64,000 bases of DNA from an uncultured Clostridia bacterium (GTDB lineage Bacteria > Bacillota > Clostridia > Peptostreptococcales > Anaerovoracaceae), in NCBI GenBank assembly GCA_934255135.1, contig CAKQMV010000003.1, positions 62,001-126,000 of the forward strand. The letters run 5' to 3'. Under the pieces are notes generated by a model that ran no database searches, was not told the origin of the DNA, and saw only the letters and a list, made by a program, of their open reading frames with translations. Numbering within the stretch: position 1 is the first letter of the stretch; each line of letters opens with the position of its first letter. Both the position numbers and the translations under genes were made by a program. Positions 14,767 to 23,929 of the stretch are shown here, piece after piece.

Positions 14767-14819
14767 GTTGACATAACAACTTTCACAATTATATATGTTT
14801 TTGTTGAGTTGTCAACAAC
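14767..14819 (-). promoter_or_regulatory. Promoter of the synthetase-marR operon with paired dyads
   Basis: On the minus strand TTGACA (14815-14810), 16 bases, then TATAAT (14793-14788) make a consensus promoter. Two GTTG-N6-CAAC dyads bracket it: 14803-14816 overlaps the -35, and 14767-14780 lies just downstream of the -10, with centres 36 bases apart. An overlapping GTTGTCAACAAC sits at 14808-14819. These are good candidate operators for the MarR protein encoded in the operon. Confidence 0.6.
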
Positions 14820-14897
14820 TTTATCTGAAGGTTATGTGATATTAGTAAATCTTATCAACTCATTACGTAAACTTTTAGATATTTTACCAAATTTGTA

Positions 14898-14926
14898 TTG
14901 ACATATTGTTTGTTCAGCTATAAAAT
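14898..14926 (+). promoter_or_regulatory. Promoter of the T-box/brnQ transcript
   Basis: TTGACA (14898-14903), a 17-base spacer and TAAAAT (14921-14926) give a near-consensus promoter. Transcription would start at about 14933, at the beginning of the T-box leader. Confidence 0.75.
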
Positions 14927-14932
14927 AAGCGA

Positions 14933-15217
14933 GAACTTAATAGTAAAGGCTATGACGAAGACGGATTTGATTGTAGGTTGTATAGAGAGCTGAGGACGGT
15001 GGAAGCTTGGCGAACTTCTTTCATAATATCCCATCACTTCCGAGCCGGAGCTTCCGAAAGCAGCATTTGCAAGTAGGTTCTCCCGAGTGGACTGCGTTAG
15101 TGTCTAGGGTTTGCTAGAACCTGAAGGTGGTGCGGTTAGAAGCACAATTTGAGTGGTACCGCGGGAATTGTTATTACAAGACTCGTCTCAAAGTTATTTG
15201 AGACGAGTCTTTTTTTG
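14933..15217 (+). promoter_or_regulatory. T-box riboswitch, probably isoleucine-specific
   Basis: A leader of about 285 bases. The Stem I features AGAGAGC and GGTGGAAGC are near 14980-15012. The T-box itself is GAGTGGTACCGCGGG at 15151-15165. An intrinsic terminator ends it: AAGACTCGTCTCAAA (15178-15192) pairs with TTTGAGACGAGTCTT (15197-15211), then a T run. Uncharged tRNA binding the T-box would block the terminator and allow brnQ expression. The best specifier codon is ATC (15033-15035) before ACTTCCGAGC, so isoleucine; I placed it by pattern, not by a computed fold. The target being a branched-chain amino acid carrier agrees. Confidence 0.9.
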
Positions 15218-15283
15218 TAGGATTCAATTCAATAACACTGACAGGAAATTTACTTTAATGTACAGAGAAAGGAATCACACATT

Positions 15284-16618
15284 ATGAAACTAAGTAAGAG
15301 AAACCTTGTAGCAGTAAGCGTAATGCTATTTGCACTATTCTTTGGAGCAGGAAACCTTATCTTCCCTCCATTCCTCGGACAGAATGCCGGTGAGAACACA
15401 TTCGTAGCAATGGTCGGCTTCCTCGCTACAGCAGTAGTGCTTCCTGTTCTTGGAGTTATAGTCGTTGCAAGATTTGACGGACTTGAGAAGCTTGGACAGC
15501 AGGTTGGTAAGAAGTTTGCTCTTGTATTTACACTTCTTATCTATCTCTCAATCGGACCTGGACTTGGAATTCCAAGAGCAGCATCTGTTCCTTTTGAGAT
15601 GGCAGTTGCCCCTTACCTTCCTGAGGGAAGCAATGTAACACTGTTCATGCTCGCTTACTCATTTGTTTTCTTTATGGTAGCTCTATGGCTTTGCATGAAT
15701 CCTGGTAAGCTTGTTGACAGAATCGGAAAAGGTCTTACACCTGCACTTCTGACTCTTATGACAATCCTTTTCCTCTGCTTCCTCTTCAAGGGAAATGTTG
15801 AGGTAGCTGCAACTCAGCCTGAGTACGCAGGAGCTCCTCTTCTAAAGGGATTCACAGAAGGCTACAATACAATGGATACAATCGCGGCACTGAACTTTGG
15901 TCTCGTTATCGCGACAACACTCGGAACTTTTGGCCTTACAGAGAAGAAGGATAAGATGCGCTACACAGTAATCGCAGGAGTTTGCGCAGGAACAATCCTC
16001 ACACTCGTTTACGCTATGCTTTCATACATGGGAATGTGCAGCTCAGGTGTTTATGACATCCAGGACAACGGAGCATGGACTCTAAGATGCATCGTAACTC
16101 AGGTATTCGGAGCTCCTGGTGCAGTTCTGCTCGCAGCGATCTTTACGCTCGCTTGCCTTACAACTTGTGTTGGACTGATCAACTCAATCTCACAGTATTT
16201 CTCAACACTGTTTACTAAGGTAAGCTACCGCACATGGGTTTATGTAATCACTTTCTTCTCATTCCTCGTGTGCAATCTGGGTCTTAACATGATCCTCAGC
16301 ATATCAGTACCAGTACTGAACGCAATCTATCCAGTATCAATCGTACTGATCCTGCTCGGACTCAGCCACAACCTCTGGAAGAACAACCGCTTCGCATATC
16401 CACTCACAGTAGGCGGCGTTGCAGTAGTAAGCGTTCTCTTCGCACTCGGTGATGTTGGAGTTCCTCTTGGAGCAGTAGCAGATATGCTTCACAAGCTCCC
16501 TCTCTACGGTCTCGGCTTCGGATGGGTTCCAGTAGCAGTCGTTATGCTTGCAGTAAGCTTCGGTGTAAATGCAGTAAGCAAGGGAACAGCTAAGTCAGAG
16601 CAGTTTCAGCTAGACTAA
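15284..16618 (+). CDS. brnQ: Branched-chain amino acid:cation symporter
   Basis: A 444-residue, roughly 12-helix membrane transporter of the LIVCS family that imports leucine, isoleucine and valine with Na+ or H+. The N-terminal signature FALFFGAGNLIFPPFLGQNAG is diagnostic, followed by GPGLGIPRAASVPFEM. The start ATG is preceded by AAAGGAATCACACATT. The gene is single and sits behind a T-box whose likely specifier is isoleucine, so uptake rises when charged tRNA-Ile runs low. Confidence 0.95.
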   Translation: MKLSKRNLVAVSVMLFALFFGAGNLIFPPFLGQNAGENTFVAMVGFLATAVVLPVLGVIVVARFDGLEKLGQQVGKKFALVFTLLIYLSIGPGLGIPRAASVPFEMAVAPYLPEGSNVTLFMLAYSFVFFMVALWLCMNPGKLVDRIGKGLTPALLTLMTILFLCFLFKGNVEVAATQPEYAGAPLLKGFTEGYNTMDTIAALNFGLVIATTLGTFGLTEKKDKMRYTVIAGVCAGTILTLVYAMLSYMGMCSSGVYDIQDNGAWTLRCIVTQVFGAPGAVLLAAIFTLACLTTCVGLINSISQYFSTLFTKVSYRTWVYVITFFSFLVCNLGLNMILSISVPVLNAIYPVSIVLILLGLSHNLWKNNRFAYPLTVGGVAVVSVLFALGDVGVPLGAVADMLHKLPLYGLGFGWVPVAVVMLAVSFGVNAVSKGTAKSEQFQLD

Positions 16619-16653
16619 TACAGATTAATAACGAATAATTTATACGATAAATG

Positions 16654-16704
16654 AAGAGGACCTGCCGGTCGTGGATGAGCTCCATGACTGGCAGGTCTTC
16701 TTTT
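16654..16704 (+). terminator. Terminator of brnQ
   Basis: A long stem: AAGAGGACCTGCC (16654-16666) pairs with GGCAGGTCTTCTT (16690-16702), extended inside by GTGGA/TCCA pairing, then TTTT. It also separates brnQ from the convergent permease gene ending at 16721. Confidence 0.75.
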
Positions 16705-16720
16705 GTTCAGATTATTAAGA

Positions 16721-18097
16721 TTATTCAGCTACGTTGCTGTCGTTATCATAGTTGGCAAGCTTGCCCTTGTAAGCTCTGCCCTCTGCGAGGCTTCCGAACT
16801 TCTCTGTCTCCTCATCAGGATTGTCCTGATCGTTAGTGAGGTGAAGTCTGTCAAGGATATAGAAAATAAGTCCCATAACCATTGCAACTGTTGCAGCAAG
16901 GCTCATTCCCTTCATCTGTGAGCTTCCGATCTGAATTGCAGCTCCTGAAAGTCCAGTTACGAATACTACAGAAGTCAGCGCAAGGTTTCTTGACTTAGAG
17001 TAGTCGATCTTTGAATCAACCATAAGTCTGATTCCGGATGCTCCGATCATTCCGTAGAGCAGGAAGCTTACACCACCCATTACAGGACCAGGAATTGTCT
17101 GGATAAGTCCTGAAGCCTTACCTACGAATGAAAGCAGGATTGAGAAAATTGCAGCGCCCGCGATTACGTATACACTGTAAACCTTAGTGATGGCCATTAC
17201 TCCGATGTTCTCACCGTAAGTAGTTGTAGGACATGATCCGGCGAGACCTGAAATTGCAGTTGAGAGTCCATCTGCAAAAATTGATCTGTGAAGACCCGGA
17301 TCCTCCAGCAGGTTGTGGCCTACGATCTCAGAAGTTACTACCTGGTGTCCGATGTGCTCTGAGATGATTACAAGTGTTGCCGGAATTATAATCAGAATCG
17401 CATTAAGATCGAACTTAGGTGCTGTGAAATTAGGCATTGCGATCCATGAAGCCTGCTGAACCTGAGTGAAATCAACAAGTCCGAGAGCGAGTGCAGCAAT
17501 ATAACCGCAGATGATTGAAATCAGAATTGCGATTGCTGATGCGAAGCCTCTGAAGAGAACCTGTCCGAATACTGCAACAAGCAGTGTGATCAGAAATACT
17601 GTAACAAACTTAGGATCGATAGCAGTATATGTATCAGTAGTTACGATACCACCGTTCTGTGCTGCGTTTGATGCGAGCTCAAGTCCGATAAGTGCCACAA
17701 CAGGGCCCATCGCAGCCGGAGGAAGCACGATATCAATCCACTTTGTTCCGATAAACTTGATGATTACCGCAATCAGCATAAACAGAATACCTGTTACAAC
17801 GAAGCCTCCGAGTGCGTATTCAAAGCCATACTTAGGATCGTTAATAAGCAGAAGTGCCGGTGAGATAAAAGCAAAGCTTGATCCGAGATAAGCCGGTGCC
17901 TTACCCTTGGTAATTGTGATGAAAAGCAGTGTTCCGATACCGTTCATCAGAAGTGCGATCGCAGGGCTGATTCCGAAAATATAAGGAACCAGTACAGATG
18001 CTGAGAACATCGCAAAAGTGTGCTGAATTGAAAGAGGAATTGCCTTGATTAGAGGAACTCTCTCCTGAACTCCAATTATTCTTCTTGTCTTAGCCAT
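16721..18097 (-). CDS. NCS2-family uracil/xanthine permease
   Basis: A 458-residue polytopic membrane protein that imports uracil or a purine base by proton symport. Family marks are the N-terminal QHTFAMFSASVLVPYIFG, GPVVALIGLELA, the central SEHIGHQVVTSEIVG with the conserved acidic residue, and GLSTAISGLAGSCPTTTYGENIGVMAITKV. These match the UraA branch (uracil) better than the xanthine branch, but I leave the substrate open. The start follows TGGAGTATTAA. It is a single gene, with no pyrimidine gene beside it. Confidence 0.9.
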   Translation of the reverse strand: MAKTRRIIGVQERVPLIKAIPLSIQHTFAMFSASVLVPYIFGISPAIALLMNGIGTLLFITITKGKAPAYLGSSFAFISPALLLINDPKYGFEYALGGFVVTGILFMLIAVIIKFIGTKWIDIVLPPAAMGPVVALIGLELASNAAQNGGIVTTDTYTAIDPKFVTVFLITLLVAVFGQVLFRGFASAIAILISIICGYIAALALGLVDFTQVQQASWIAMPNFTAPKFDLNAILIIIPATLVIISEHIGHQVVTSEIVGHNLLEDPGLHRSIFADGLSTAISGLAGSCPTTTYGENIGVMAITKVYSVYVIAGAAIFSILLSFVGKASGLIQTIPGPVMGGVSFLLYGMIGASGIRLMVDSKIDYSKSRNLALTSVVFVTGLSGAAIQIGSSQMKGMSLAATVAMVMGLIFYILDRLHLTNDQDNPDEETEKFGSLAEGRAYKGKLANYDNDSNVAE

Positions 18098-18197
18098 TTA
18101 ATACTCCATTCTTACTAAAGGTTGAAAATTTTCTCAAATATTATACACTAAAAGTAATCTCTATTGAATGAAAGTACACAAAGGAGACATGAAATTT

Positions 18198-19346
18198 ATG
18201 AATAAAGTATTCTCTGAAATAAACGGATGCTTTGGATTCGGAATGATGAGACTTCCGCTCCTTGAAGAAGCATCAGATGGCAAGCCACCAGTAGTCGATC
18301 TCGATCAGACATCAGCGATGGTGGATCTTTTTATTGATGAAGAATTTAACTATTTTGACACGGCACACGGCTACCTCGATTACGAGAGTGAGATTGCGGT
18401 TGGCAAGTGCCTGTCAGCAAGACACGACAGAAGTGAGTACCTGCTTGCTAACAAGCTAACGGGTGACTACTTCAAGACACGGGAAGATATCAGACCGTTT
18501 TTCATGAAGCAGCTTGAAACCTGCGGCGTGGAGTATTTTGATTTTTACCTTGTACACTCTGTATGCAAGGGTAACTATCCTCACTTCCAGAAATGTCACG
18601 CATACGAGGAGGCTCTTAAGCTTAAGGAAGAAGGTTACATCAAGCACCTCGGAATGAGCTTCCACGACACAGCAGATTTTCTTGAAGATGTTCTTTCAGA
18701 TCATCCTGAAGTCGAGTTCGTTCAGCTTCAGGTTAACTACATTGACTACGAGGATGAAGCCGTTCAGAGCAGAAGATGCATCGAGGTATGTCAGAAGCAC
18801 GGACTCGGAGTCAGCGTAATGGAGCCTATTCGTGGAGGCTCACTGGCGGTACTTCCGGACGCAGCGAAGGATATTCTATCCGAGCTTGGTGATGCATCAC
18901 CATCTTCATATGCTCTTAGATTCGCTGCCGGATGCGAAGGTGTATATATCACACTTTCAGGAATGAGTACACTTGAGCAGATGAAGCAGAATATTGAAAC
19001 AATGAAGGCTCCTGCACCACTCAGTGATAAGGAGATGGAAGCTATTAATAAGATTTCTGAGACATTCAGGACATCTGACTTCATCCCTTGCACAGCATGC
19101 AGATACTGCACAGCCGGATGTCCTGTGAACATCGATATACCGGCCATTTTTGCCGCAATGAATCACAAGACAATGTTCGGAAACGGATGGAATGCAGACT
19201 TCTACTACAGCAGAGCCTGCAGCAGCGGAAAGCCTGCGGACTGCCTTAAGTGCGGTCTTTGCGAGGCATCATGCCCACAGCACCTTGAAATCAGGGAGCT
19301 TCTAGAGAAAGTTGCTAACGCTTTTGCGAAAAAGGAGGAAGAATAA
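18198..19346 (+). CDS. Aldo-keto reductase with C-terminal 4Fe-4S ferredoxin domain
   Basis: A 382-residue oxidoreductase. The N-terminal TIM-barrel AKR domain (residues 1-~280) has MRLPLL, FDTAHGYLDYESE with the catalytic tyrosine, and the C-terminal-barrel IRGGSLA. The last ~90 residues hold two iron-sulfur motifs: CTACRYCTAGCP, and CLKCGLCEASCP with a nearby upstream cysteine. This architecture is common in anaerobes; its substrate is unknown. I start at the ATG at 18198 because AAAGGAG lies 11 bases upstream; earlier in-frame ATGs at 18168 and 18189 lack spacing. Its stop overlaps the next gene (TAATG). Confidence 0.85.
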   Translation: MNKVFSEINGCFGFGMMRLPLLEEASDGKPPVVDLDQTSAMVDLFIDEEFNYFDTAHGYLDYESEIAVGKCLSARHDRSEYLLANKLTGDYFKTREDIRPFFMKQLETCGVEYFDFYLVHSVCKGNYPHFQKCHAYEEALKLKEEGYIKHLGMSFHDTADFLEDVLSDHPEVEFVQLQVNYIDYEDEAVQSRRCIEVCQKHGLGVSVMEPIRGGSLAVLPDAAKDILSELGDASPSSYALRFAAGCEGVYITLSGMSTLEQMKQNIETMKAPAPLSDKEMEAINKISETFRTSDFIPCTACRYCTAGCPVNIDIPAIFAAMNHKTMFGNGWNADFYYSRACSSGKPADCLKCGLCEASCPQHLEIRELLEKVANAFAKKEEE

Positions 19347-19972
19347 TGAGCGATATTAAGAGATCATGCATCGACTGCGGAACAACTAACTGTAACCTTC
19401 AGGATTCAGTTTATCCTGATTTCTGCCTGACAACAGGAATGGACGAGAAAGTTCTGACTCGTGCTATGGCTGCGTACGATGATCCTGAAGACAGAAAGAT
19501 ATCACAGGTTTCAGCGAGCGTTGAGCATGATGGATACATGCAGTGGACAAGAGTTGAGGAGCTTATGGTTTTCTCTGAGAGAATGGGCTATAAGAAGCTT
19601 GGAATTGCAACCTGTGTAGGACTGATTCGTGAGTCAAGAACACTTGCACAGATTCTCAGAAACCACGGATTTGAGGTTTATGGAGTTGCATGTAAGTGCG
19701 GTGTTCAGAAGAAGGCTTCTGTTGGCTGTGATCCATCATGCGACGAGCTTGGTCCTAACATGTGTAACCCAGTGCTTCAGGCTGAGCTTCTTAACGAAGA
19801 AGGAACAGACTTTAATGTAACAATGGGACTATGCGTTGGCCATGACAGTCTTTTCTACAAGCATTCTAACGCTCCTGTAACTACACTCGTTGCTAAGGAC
19901 AGAGTTCTCGCTCACAACCCATGTGCAGCACTCTACCAGGCAGATGCTTATTACAAGAGACTTAAGAAATAA
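19346..19972 (+). CDS. DUF1847 Cys-rich protein
   Basis: A 208-residue protein rich in cysteines, in N-terminal CIDCGTTNCNLQ, a central CKCGVQKKASVGCDPSC, and PNMCNPVLQAELLNEEGTDFNVTMGLCVGHDSLF. It matches the DUF1847 family as I know it, thought to bind metal. Function unknown. It is translationally coupled to the iron-sulfur aldo-keto reductase (1-base overlap), so the two probably work on the same task, for instance as an electron-transfer or metal-binding partner. Confidence 0.85.
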   Translation: MSDIKRSCIDCGTTNCNLQDSVYPDFCLTTGMDEKVLTRAMAAYDDPEDRKISQVSASVEHDGYMQWTRVEELMVFSERMGYKKLGIATCVGLIRESRTLAQILRNHGFEVYGVACKCGVQKKASVGCDPSCDELGPNMCNPVLQAELLNEEGTDFNVTMGLCVGHDSLFYKHSNAPVTTLVAKDRVLAHNPCAALYQADAYYKRLKK

Positions 19973-19988
19973 TTCAGATAAATATAAT

Positions 19989-20024
19989 ATCCCGACCACC
20001 ATCCTCTGATAGTGATCGGGATTT
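19989..20024. terminator. Terminator between DUF1847 gene and flavodoxin-like gene
   Basis: ATCCCGACCAC (19989-19999) pairs with the segment AGTGATCGGGAT ending at 20022, with one mismatch, then TTTATTA. The genes converge here and the flanks are AT-rich on both sides. Confidence 0.65.
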
Positions 20025-20038
20025 ATTATGTCTGAATT

Positions 20039-20581
20039 CTACAGCACTCTACCGAGCTCATAGGCCTCTGTCATCACAGCCCCATGGTCAAGCGCCGCCT
20101 TAGGCTCTACCATTCCGCCGCCAGCTACAAGGCCCTTAAGAGTTGCATGCTCGAAGCAGTCAACCCAGCCCTGAAGGCCATTATATGCTTTGTCAAAGGT
20201 ACCCTCGTGGTCCTCTGCAGCAGTCGCAATCATATAAATATCGCGGAAGCTGTAGTCTGCTGTATAAAGCGGATTCAGTCTGTCGAGCAGAGTCTTCATC
20301 TGTCCGCACATCTCGTAATAATAGATAGGCGTTGCAAAAACGATTACCTCCGCCTCCTTAGCCTTCTCCATTATATCTGAGACATCATCTGAAAGAACAC
20401 AGTGTCCATCCTGATGACATGCGAGGCATCCGATGCAGTACTTGATTTCCTTACCAATAAGTGAGATAAATTCGACATCATGACCGGCATCACTGGCACC
20501 TCTTGCACACTCCTTTGCGAGAAGCTCAGAATTGCTTCCCCCTCGGAGACTTGTTGACACTATCAAAACTCTTCTACCCAT
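20039..20581 (-). CDS. Flavodoxin-fold NAD(P)H-dependent FMN reductase
   Basis: A 180-residue FMN-binding reductase of the iron-sulfur-flavoprotein/NADPH-dependent FMN reductase group. The phosphate loop is STSLRGGSNSELLA near the N-terminus. CIGCLACHQDGHC is the cysteine motif of this subgroup, close to the flavin, and ATPIYYYEMCGQMKTLLDR is the second flavin-binding segment. It moves electrons between NAD(P)H, flavin and an unknown acceptor. The start follows AAAGGGATTTAGTT. It lies 24 bases downstream of pepD on the same strand. Confidence 0.85.
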   Translation of the reverse strand: MGRRVLIVSTSLRGGSNSELLAKECARGASDAGHDVEFISLIGKEIKYCIGCLACHQDGHCVLSDDVSDIMEKAKEAEVIVFATPIYYYEMCGQMKTLLDRLNPLYTADYSFRDIYMIATAAEDHEGTFDKAYNGLQGWVDCFEHATLKGLVAGGGMVEPKAALDHGAVMTEAYELGRVL

Positions 20582-20605
20582 AACTAAATCCCTTTCTGCC
20601 TTAAA

Positions 20606-22054
20606 TTAACGGCATGCCTTGAGTACTGCCTTGATAAACTCCCATGTTCTTGCAACTGATGAGATCTGCATTCTCTCGTCTGCAGTATGAACGTTGATAA
20701 GGTTAGGTCCGAAGCAAACGATATCAAAGTCAGGGTTCTTACCCATAAGGATACCGCCCTCGAGTCCTGAGTGAGCGTTGATTACTGTAGGCTCCTTATC
20801 GTATAGAAGTCTGAATGTGTTGATCATGATTGATCTCAGCTTTGAATCAGGTCTGTAAGCCCATGCAGGATATGAACCGTTGATCTCAATGTGTCCACCA
20901 ACCATATCGCACCATACCTGAAGCTCGTACATCATTGAATCAAGCTTTGACTCAACTGAACCTCTTACCTGGTAGCTTACTCTGATTTCATCATCATTTG
21001 TTACGATAACTCCGCCGTTAAGTGAGCTCTCAACATTGCCCTTGATTGTTCTGTCATAAGTCCTTACGCCGTCAGGTGATCCGAATACGTAGTTGATTAC
21101 TCTCTTAGTGCTGTCGCTGTCAAAAGCATTTACTTCTTCCTCTGCGAGAACCTCCGCTCTGATTGTAAGTCCTGGCTCCTGTCCGAAGAACTCGTTATAG
21201 ATTACCATTCCAAGCTCGTTAACCTTAGCTGCGAACTCCTCTGCCTTAGCTGGATCGATAATAACCTGTGCAGTTGAGTACTGAGTGATTACGTTAGCGC
21301 CTGAACCGCCGTCGATTGACTCAAGAACGAAGTCGAAATCCTTACCAAGAACATAAAGAATTCTTCCCATGATCTTGTGAGCATTACCCCTCTGAAGCTG
21401 AATATCGTTTCCTGAATGTCCGCCTAAAAGATCTCTGATCTTGATAGTAACCTTTGCTCCCTTTGCAGCAGTTCTTGTAACAGGAACAACAACGTCACAG
21501 ATATATGCACCTGCGCAGCCAACGATGAACTCGCCTTCAGCCTCACCGTCAAGGTTCATAAACATCTTACCATCGAGGAGTGAAACATCTATAGCGTTTG
21601 CTCCGCCCATTCCGATCTCCTCGTCTACAGTAAACACAGCCTCGATTGGGGGATGAGGAATATCTGTGCTTGAAAGTACAGCCATAGCGTATGCGAGGGC
21701 AAAACCGTCGTCGCCACCAAGAGTAGTATCCTTAGCTCCGATGAAATCTCCGTCAACGAAAAGATCCAGCGGATCGTTATCGAAGTCATGGTCTGAGTCA
21801 ACTGTCTTAGTTGCTACCATGTCCATGTGCCCCTGCATGATTACAGGCTCACTGTTCTCATAGCCCTCTGTTCCAGGCTTCTTGATGATAACGTTGCCAG
21901 CCTCGTCCTGGTGATACCATAGATCATGCTTCTTGGCAAACTCCACGCAGAAATCGCTAATCTTCTCATTTCTGAATGTTCTTCTTGGCACCATTGACAG
22001 TGCTTCGAAATGCTCGAATACCTCTTTAGGCTCGATATTGCTTAATACGCCCAT
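20606..22054 (-). CDS. pepD: Aminoacyl-histidine dipeptidase (M20/M28-type metallopeptidase)
   Basis: A 482-residue zinc dipeptidase that cleaves Xaa-His and other dipeptides in the cytoplasm. Zinc and catalytic residues are in QGHMDMVA, TTLGGDDGFALAYAMA, and VDEEIGMGGA (catalytic and bridging glutamates). The C-terminal INAHSGLEGGIL holds the last ligand. I set the start at the ATG at 22054. A GTG 18 bases upstream would place the ribosome binding site GGAGG inside the coding region, so it is wrong. It is probably co-transcribed with the FMN reductase gene. Confidence 0.92.
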   Translation of the reverse strand: MGVLSNIEPKEVFEHFEALSMVPRRTFRNEKISDFCVEFAKKHDLWYHQDEAGNVIIKKPGTEGYENSEPVIMQGHMDMVATKTVDSDHDFDNDPLDLFVDGDFIGAKDTTLGGDDGFALAYAMAVLSSTDIPHPPIEAVFTVDEEIGMGGANAIDVSLLDGKMFMNLDGEAEGEFIVGCAGAYICDVVVPVTRTAAKGAKVTIKIRDLLGGHSGNDIQLQRGNAHKIMGRILYVLGKDFDFVLESIDGGSGANVITQYSTAQVIIDPAKAEEFAAKVNELGMVIYNEFFGQEPGLTIRAEVLAEEEVNAFDSDSTKRVINYVFGSPDGVRTYDRTIKGNVESSLNGGVIVTNDDEIRVSYQVRGSVESKLDSMMYELQVWCDMVGGHIEINGSYPAWAYRPDSKLRSIMINTFRLLYDKEPTVINAHSGLEGGILMGKNPDFDIVCFGPNLINVHTADERMQISSVARTWEFIKAVLKACR

Positions 22055-22095
22055 TGCTTTAAAATCCTCCACTCATTTAAAACTTTAAATTTTAA

Positions 22096-22126
22096 TAAAA
22101 CGACTGTGCCGCTATGGACACAGCCG
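22096..22126 (-). terminator. Terminator of fhs
   Basis: GACTGTG (22102-22108) pairs with CACAGCC (22119-22125), with one G-U pair; on the minus strand GTTTTATT follows. Confidence 0.6.
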
Positions 22127-22148
22127 CTATTAACGATTATAGCATGTA

Positions 22149-23819
22149 CTATGATAGACCTACAATTGTTCCGTCTTCAAGGACATCCATTCCTGTTGCA
22201 GCTGGGTTCTTAGGAAGTCCAGGCATAGTCATGATGGATCCTGTAAGCGCAACGATAAAGCCTGCACCAGCAGAAACCTTAACCTCTCTTACAGTAATCT
22301 TGAAATCCTTAGGCGCGCCAAGCTTCTTGGCATCGTCTGAGAATGAATACTGAGTCTTAGCCATGCAGATAGGAAGCTTATCAAGCTCAAGCTTCTCGAT
22401 AGAAGCAATCTGCTTAAGTGCTGCAGTCTCATACTCAACTCCGGCAGCTCCGTAGATTTCAGTTGCAATTGTATTAATCTTACTCTTGATTGAAGCCTTA
22501 GTGCTGTAGATTGTCTCGAAATCAGCCTTGCCTGACTCGGCAAGCTCTACTACCTTCTTAGCAAGCTTGATTCCGCCTTCTCCGCCCTTGGCAAATACAT
22601 CAGAAAGAACAACCTCTACGCCGTGTTCCTCACACAGCTTCTCAAGAAGCTCAATCTCAGCATCTGTATCTGTAGGGAACTTATTGATAGCAACTACTGA
22701 AGGTACACCGAACTTCTTAACGTTCTGAATATGCTTAAGAAGGTTGTCGCAGCCCTTCTCGAGAGCCTCGAGGTTCTCAGGTCCAAGCTCCTTCTTATCT
22801 ACTCCGCCGTGCATCTTAAGAGCTCTGATAGTAGCAACGATAACTGTTGCATCAGGCTTAAGACCTGCGTATCTGCACTTGATATCGAAGAACTTCTCAG
22901 CACCAAGATCGGCACCGAAACCAGCCTCAGTAACAACATAGTCGCCGAGCTTAAGAGCAGTCTTAGTAGCCATTACAGAGTTGCAGCCGTGAGCGATGTT
23001 CGCAAAAGGTCCACCGTGAATGATTGCAGGCGTGTTCTCAAGAGTCTGAACAAGGTTAGGCTTGATAGCATCCTTAAGAAGAAGTGCCATAGCACCTGTT
23101 GCACCGATATCGTTTGCAGTTACAGGCTCTCCGCTTGTATTGTAAGCAACAATCATTCTTCCGAGTCTGTCCTTAAGATCCTCTAGGCTTGTTGCAAGAC
23201 AAAGGATAGCCATGATCTCAGAAGCTACTGTAATATCAAAACCAGACTCTCTCATCACACCATTACCTGTGTTACCAACGCCGATAATAATGCTTCTTAG
23301 AGTTCTGTCGTTCATATCAACTACTCTCTTCCATACGACTCTCTTTGGAGCGATGTTCAGAGGGTTGCCCTGGTGCAGGCTGTTGTCAACCATTGCAGCC
23401 AGCAGATTGTGAGCTGAAGTGATGGCATGGAAATCACCAGTGAAGTGAAGGTTAATGTCATCCATAGGAACAACCTGTGAATATCCGCCGCCGGCAGCTC
23501 CACCCTTAACACCAAAGCATGGTCCAAGTGATGGCTCTCTAAGAGTTGTAACAGTCTTATACCCAAGCTTATTAAGTGCCATTGAAAGACCAACGTTAGT
23601 TGTAGTCTTACCCTCTCCAGCAGGTGTAGGGTTGATAGCAGTTACAAGAATCAGCTTACCATCAGGCTTGTTCTCAAGCTTCTTAAGTACATCGAGACTG
23701 ATCTTAGCCTTGTATTTGCCATACTGTTCGAGATCAGCATCATCAATGTTAAGCATCTCAGCAATCTCTGTTATTGGTTTCATGTTTGCTTCCTGAGCAA
23801 TCTGTACATCTGTCTTCAT
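22149..23819 (-). CDS. fhs: Formate-tetrahydrofolate ligase
   Basis: It joins formate to tetrahydrofolate using ATP, giving 10-formyl-THF. It has 556 residues, the full family length. The ATP loop is TPAGEGKTTTNVGLSMAL, and EPSLGPCFGVKGGAAGGGYSQVVPM is a family signature. The start at 23819 is preceded by GGGAG with 8 bases spacing; a possible earlier start at 23834 has no site. Single gene. Its product is the formyl donor of PurN and PurH in the large purine operon 5 kb away, and an entry point of the acetogenic carbon branch. No other Wood-Ljungdahl gene is in the window. Confidence 0.96.
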   Translation of the reverse strand: MKTDVQIAQEANMKPITEIAEMLNIDDADLEQYGKYKAKISLDVLKKLENKPDGKLILVTAINPTPAGEGKTTTNVGLSMALNKLGYKTVTTLREPSLGPCFGVKGGAAGGGYSQVVPMDDINLHFTGDFHAITSAHNLLAAMVDNSLHQGNPLNIAPKRVVWKRVVDMNDRTLRSIIIGVGNTGNGVMRESGFDITVASEIMAILCLATSLEDLKDRLGRMIVAYNTSGEPVTANDIGATGAMALLLKDAIKPNLVQTLENTPAIIHGGPFANIAHGCNSVMATKTALKLGDYVVTEAGFGADLGAEKFFDIKCRYAGLKPDATVIVATIRALKMHGGVDKKELGPENLEALEKGCDNLLKHIQNVKKFGVPSVVAINKFPTDTDAEIELLEKLCEEHGVEVVLSDVFAKGGEGGIKLAKKVVELAESGKADFETIYSTKASIKSKINTIATEIYGAAGVEYETAALKQIASIEKLELDKLPICMAKTQYSFSDDAKKLGAPKDFKITVREVKVSAGAGFIVALTGSIMTMPGLPKNPAATGMDVLEDGTIVGLS

Positions 23820-23929
23820 TACATAATCTCCCATTTTCTGTGAAAATTACCTACTCACTGATTATAACATTTATTTCTAGAAACAAATTATATGTTTATT
23901 TGTTCACAAGTCTTGTACAAATAAAATAC

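Noticed and set aside
22055..22072. GTG start of pepD at 22072
   Set aside because: It would put the GGAGG ribosome binding site inside the coding sequence; the ATG at 22054 is correctly spaced from it.
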